A DNA stretch of 7,746 bases from Bacteroidota bacterium (GTDB lineage: Bacteria; Bacteroidota; Bacteroidia; Flavobacteriales; Weeksellaceae), in contig JAFAAJ010000268.1 in NCBI GenBank assembly GCA_023426625.1, forward strand, positions 1 to 7,746. The letters are read 5' to 3'. This document shows positions 6,059 through 7,746 of this stretch, piece after piece. Each line of letters opens with the position of its first letter. Position 1 is the first letter of the stretch. The notes below the pieces were generated by a model. That model was given only the letters and a program-made list of their open reading frames with translations. It was not told where the DNA came from and ran no database searches. The translations under genes were made by a program, and so were the position numbers.

Positions 6059-7378
6059 TTATTTTAGAACCAATTGATTCAAAATTTCTGCCAGTTTTTT
6101 GGTAAGATTTTTTCTCGAAAACTGTTCGATGTTTTGGTTGTTTTCAAAAAGGTTACCGGATTTCCAGAGATCAAATTTTTCAAGGACAAAAGCTTTTACC
6201 TCTTCAAGGTCATTATAGCCGAAATGTTTCCCTGCTTTGGTTTCATCTAAAATTTTTGAAACATCCGCTTCATCAGGTCCGAAGGAAACGATCTGTTTTC
6301 CGGAGGCAAGATATTCGAATATTTTTCCGGGAATGATCCCTTTTGAAGATTGGTTCGGGAAATTGGTGATCAGTAAAAGATTGGATTTGGACATCTCTTC
6401 AATAGCTTTATCATGAGATAGATAACCTAAATTCCGGATATGTCCTTTTAACCCTGAATTTTCAAGAGAACTCAGGATTTTGTCATCCACTCTCCCTGCA
6501 AACTTTAGAATGAATTTTTCAGCGAAATCAGAATGTGTAGTTACTAATTCGTCCAGTGCTTTCCAAAGATTTTCAGGATTTCGGAGTTGTTCCAAAACGC
6601 CAATATAACTTAAAGTGAAACTCTGTTGGTGATGTAACTCCTTATTTTCCGGCTGTGCAATTTTACCCGCATCATTTTCATCAAAACCATTGGTAATACA
6701 GATGGCATTAGCTCCGTGCTGACAGAAATTTTCTGCATCGGTATAGCTGGTTGCCAAAGTAATGTCTGCGTTTTTGAAAACATCACTTTCCAACTGCCGG
6801 TGTTTTTTATCGGAACTTTTGGTCAGTTTGAGGTGTTTGTAATAGGAGATTTCCGTCCAGGGATCACGAAAATCGGCGATCCATTTGATATGGGGAAGTT
6901 TCTTTTTAAGGTCCAATCCGATCAGATGTAAAGAATGGGGTGGTCCCGAAGTAACCACAACATCTATATTTTGTTCTTTTAAATATTGTTCTAAAAATTT
7001 TACGGAAGGTTTCACCCAAAAAACCCTTGCATCCGGAATAAAGAAGTTTCCCCTTACCCAAATCGATAGTTTGGATTTCCAACTCTGATTTTTACCGACA
7101 TCGAATTGTCCGGCTTTGAATTTTTTATTGCTTTTATTCAGCTTTTCTGCGAGTTGATAAGGTTCCCAGATTTTTGTTTTTACAATTTCTAAGTTTTCAG
7201 GAACATCCTTCAGCAGACTTTCATCCAATAAAGGATAACTTGGATTTTCAGGGGTGTAAATAACCGGTTTCCAACCGAAATCCGGAAGATATTTTGCAAA
7301 TTTCAACCATCTCTGAACACCGGGACCTCCCGCAGGAGGCCAGTAATAGGTGATGATCAATATTTTTTTTTGTTCCAT
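6059..7378 (-). CDS. GT4-type glycosyltransferase (GT-B fold), envelope glycan role likely
   Basis: A 439-residue predicted cytosolic or membrane-associated enzyme that transfers a sugar from a nucleotide donor. The N-terminal acceptor domain opens with ILIITYYWPPAGGPGVQRW (6-24), whose glycine-rich loop after strand 1 is typical of GT4 enzymes. VVTSGPPHSLHLIG (141-154) and WIADFRDPWTEI (166-177) are also characteristic. The linker region has ITNGFDEND (228-236). The C-terminal donor domain starts near LSYIGVLEQLRNPE (256-269) and holds GIIPGKIFEYLASGKQIVSF (347-366), where the donor-binding Glu would be E355. No signal peptide or membrane helix is seen. The ATG at 7378 begins a codon run with nine consecutive A (CAA AAA AAA ATA). 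The gene follows yfhO by 35 bp, supporting a shared role in surface glycan or glycolipid assembly. Donor and acceptor cannot be read from the sequence. It does not resemble BshA despite the YpdA-like neighbour. Confidence 0.86.
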   Translation of the reverse strand: MEQKKILIITYYWPPAGGPGVQRWLKFAKYLPDFGWKPVIYTPENPSYPLLDESLLKDVPENLEIVKTKIWEPYQLAEKLNKSNKKFKAGQFDVGKNQSWKSKLSIWVRGNFFIPDARVFWVKPSVKFLEQYLKEQNIDVVVTSGPPHSLHLIGLDLKKKLPHIKWIADFRDPWTEISYYKHLKLTKSSDKKHRQLESDVFKNADITLATSYTDAENFCQHGANAICITNGFDENDAGKIAQPENKELHHQQSFTLSYIGVLEQLRNPENLWKALDELVTTHSDFAEKFILKFAGRVDDKILSSLENSGLKGHIRNLGYLSHDKAIEEMSKSNLLLITNFPNQSSKGIIPGKIFEYLASGKQIVSFGPDEADVSKILDETKAGKHFGYNDLEEVKAFVLEKFDLWKSGNLFENNQNIEQFSRKNLTKKLAEILNQLVLK

Positions 7379-7388
7379 TTTATAGTAT

Positions 7389-7420
7389 TGTCATTCTGAA
7401 TGACAGCTTAATATTAAGCT
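7389..7420. repeat. Two adjacent palindromes between yfhO and the glycosyltransferase gene
   Basis: TGTCATTC-T-GAATGACA (7389-7405) is an 8-bp inverted repeat around one base. It abuts AGCTTAATATTAAGCT (7405-7420), a perfect 16-bp palindrome that contains the yfhO stop codon (7414-7416); they share base 7405. Neither is followed by a T-run on the minus strand, so this is not a standard terminator. Possible roles are a protein-binding site, an RNA-processing or stability element between two cistrons, or a copy of a dispersed intergenic repeat. The core TCAGAATGACA recurs in the loop of the convergent terminator (5005-5015). Confidence 0.6.
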
Positions 7421-7746
7421 TCTTTAGGGTGGTTTTTTTCCTTTTTCTTTTTATTCATCCAGAAAATTCCGAAAGCACTCAACACGATGAATAATCCAAA
7501 GCAAAATAGTGAGATCCATTTGCCTTTTTCAATCACTTCAGGCTCAAATACCATTCTAATGTTATGATCTCCTGCAGGAACATGTACTGCACGAAGCAGA
7601 TAATCTGCCTTGATGTAAGGAACTTCTTTTTCATCAATGAACATCTTCCAGCCATGAGGATAATAGATCTCAGAGAATACGGCTAATTGTGGCGTTTTAG
7701 ACTTGGATCTGAACACCAGTTCATTAGGTTGATATTTTGTTAAATT
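7414..7746 (-). CDS. YfhO family membrane protein, C-terminal end (5' part outside window)
   Basis: The minus-strand frame is open to the right edge, so only the last 110 residues are visible; the GTG at 7714-7716 is an internal Val. The segment LAVFSEIYYPHGWKMFIDEK, then EVPYIKADYLLRAVHVPAGDH and FEPEV, is the conserved soluble C-terminal domain of YfhO proteins. One last transmembrane helix follows (about WISLFCFGLFIVLSAFGIFW) and then a lysine-rich tail KKKKEKNHPKEA, which by the positive-inside rule should be cytoplasmic. YfhO proteins are large multi-spanning membrane proteins, resembling GT-C enzymes; Bacillus YfhO is linked to glycosylation of teichoic acid, a polymer this phylum lacks, so the acceptor here must differ. 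The downstream glycosyltransferase gene supports an envelope glycan role. Family assignment is good; function is inferred. Confidence 0.85.
   Translation of the reverse strand, partial: NLTKYQPNELVFRSKSKTPQLAVFSEIYYPHGWKMFIDEKEVPYIKADYLLRAVHVPAGDHNIRMVFEPEVIEKGKWISLFCFGLFIVLSAFGIFWMNKKKKEKNHPKEA

Noticed and set aside
6059..7378. The glycosyltransferase as BshA, which would make a bacillithiol gene pair with the YpdA-like gene.
   Set aside because: BshA is also GT4, but its N-terminal motif and length pattern differ. The PPAGGPGVQRW opening and ADFRDPW motif point to another GT4 branch, and yfhO next door suggests envelope glycan.
7389..7420. The yfhO/glycosyltransferase palindromes as an intrinsic terminator.
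   Set aside because: No T-run follows either palindrome on the minus strand, and the next gene starts only about ten bases further on.
1..7746. A hidden mobile element, CRISPR array or defence system.
   Set aside because: No transposase, integrase, regularly spaced repeats, target-site duplications or nuclease-like genes are visible. Every long frame belongs to a familiar housekeeping or envelope family.

Overview
The window looks like chromosomal housekeeping DNA from a member of the Bacteroidota, most likely the Flavobacteriia and possibly a Chryseobacterium-like Weeksellaceae. Four things point that way: AT-rich intergenic DNA, an almost complete lack of Shine-Dalgarno sequences, a -7 box of the Bacteroidota type (TAnnTTTG) in front of glnS, and gene families typical of the group (glutaminyl-tRNA synthetase, a YpdA-like flavoprotein, YfhO). 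The genus is an inference from general protein resemblance. No rRNA or other marker gene is present to settle it.

Layout, left to right. On the + strand the window opens inside fbp (class I fructose-1,6-bisphosphatase, 3' end only). Its stop codon overlaps the start of menC (o-succinylbenzoate synthase, menaquinone pathway) in a TAATG junction. An AT-rich hairpin with a T8 run follows menC, then about 280 bases with no recognisable gene, then a promoter and glnS. A strong intrinsic terminator closes glnS. Next is a 12-helix MFS transporter with a GTG start. It converges on a minus-strand cluster, and the junction holds an 18-bp perfect-stem hairpin that probably terminates both directions.

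The minus-strand cluster is transcribed right to left: yfhO (3' end only), a GT4-type glycosyltransferase, then a YpdA-like FAD/NADPH oxidoreductase. Gaps are 35 and 45 bp, so a co-transcribed unit is plausible. YfhO plus a glycosyltransferase suggests cell-envelope glycan work. The flavoprotein is an odd partner, and it has Ile at the position where characterised YpdA/Bdr enzymes carry the active-site Cys14.

I see no mobile element, CRISPR array, RNA gene or defence island, and no convincing new multi-gene system. The points most worth a second look are the cysteine-less YpdA homologue, the pair of adjacent palindromes between yfhO and the glycosyltransferase gene (one sharing an 11-mer with the loop of the convergent terminator), and the coupled fbp-menC pair.
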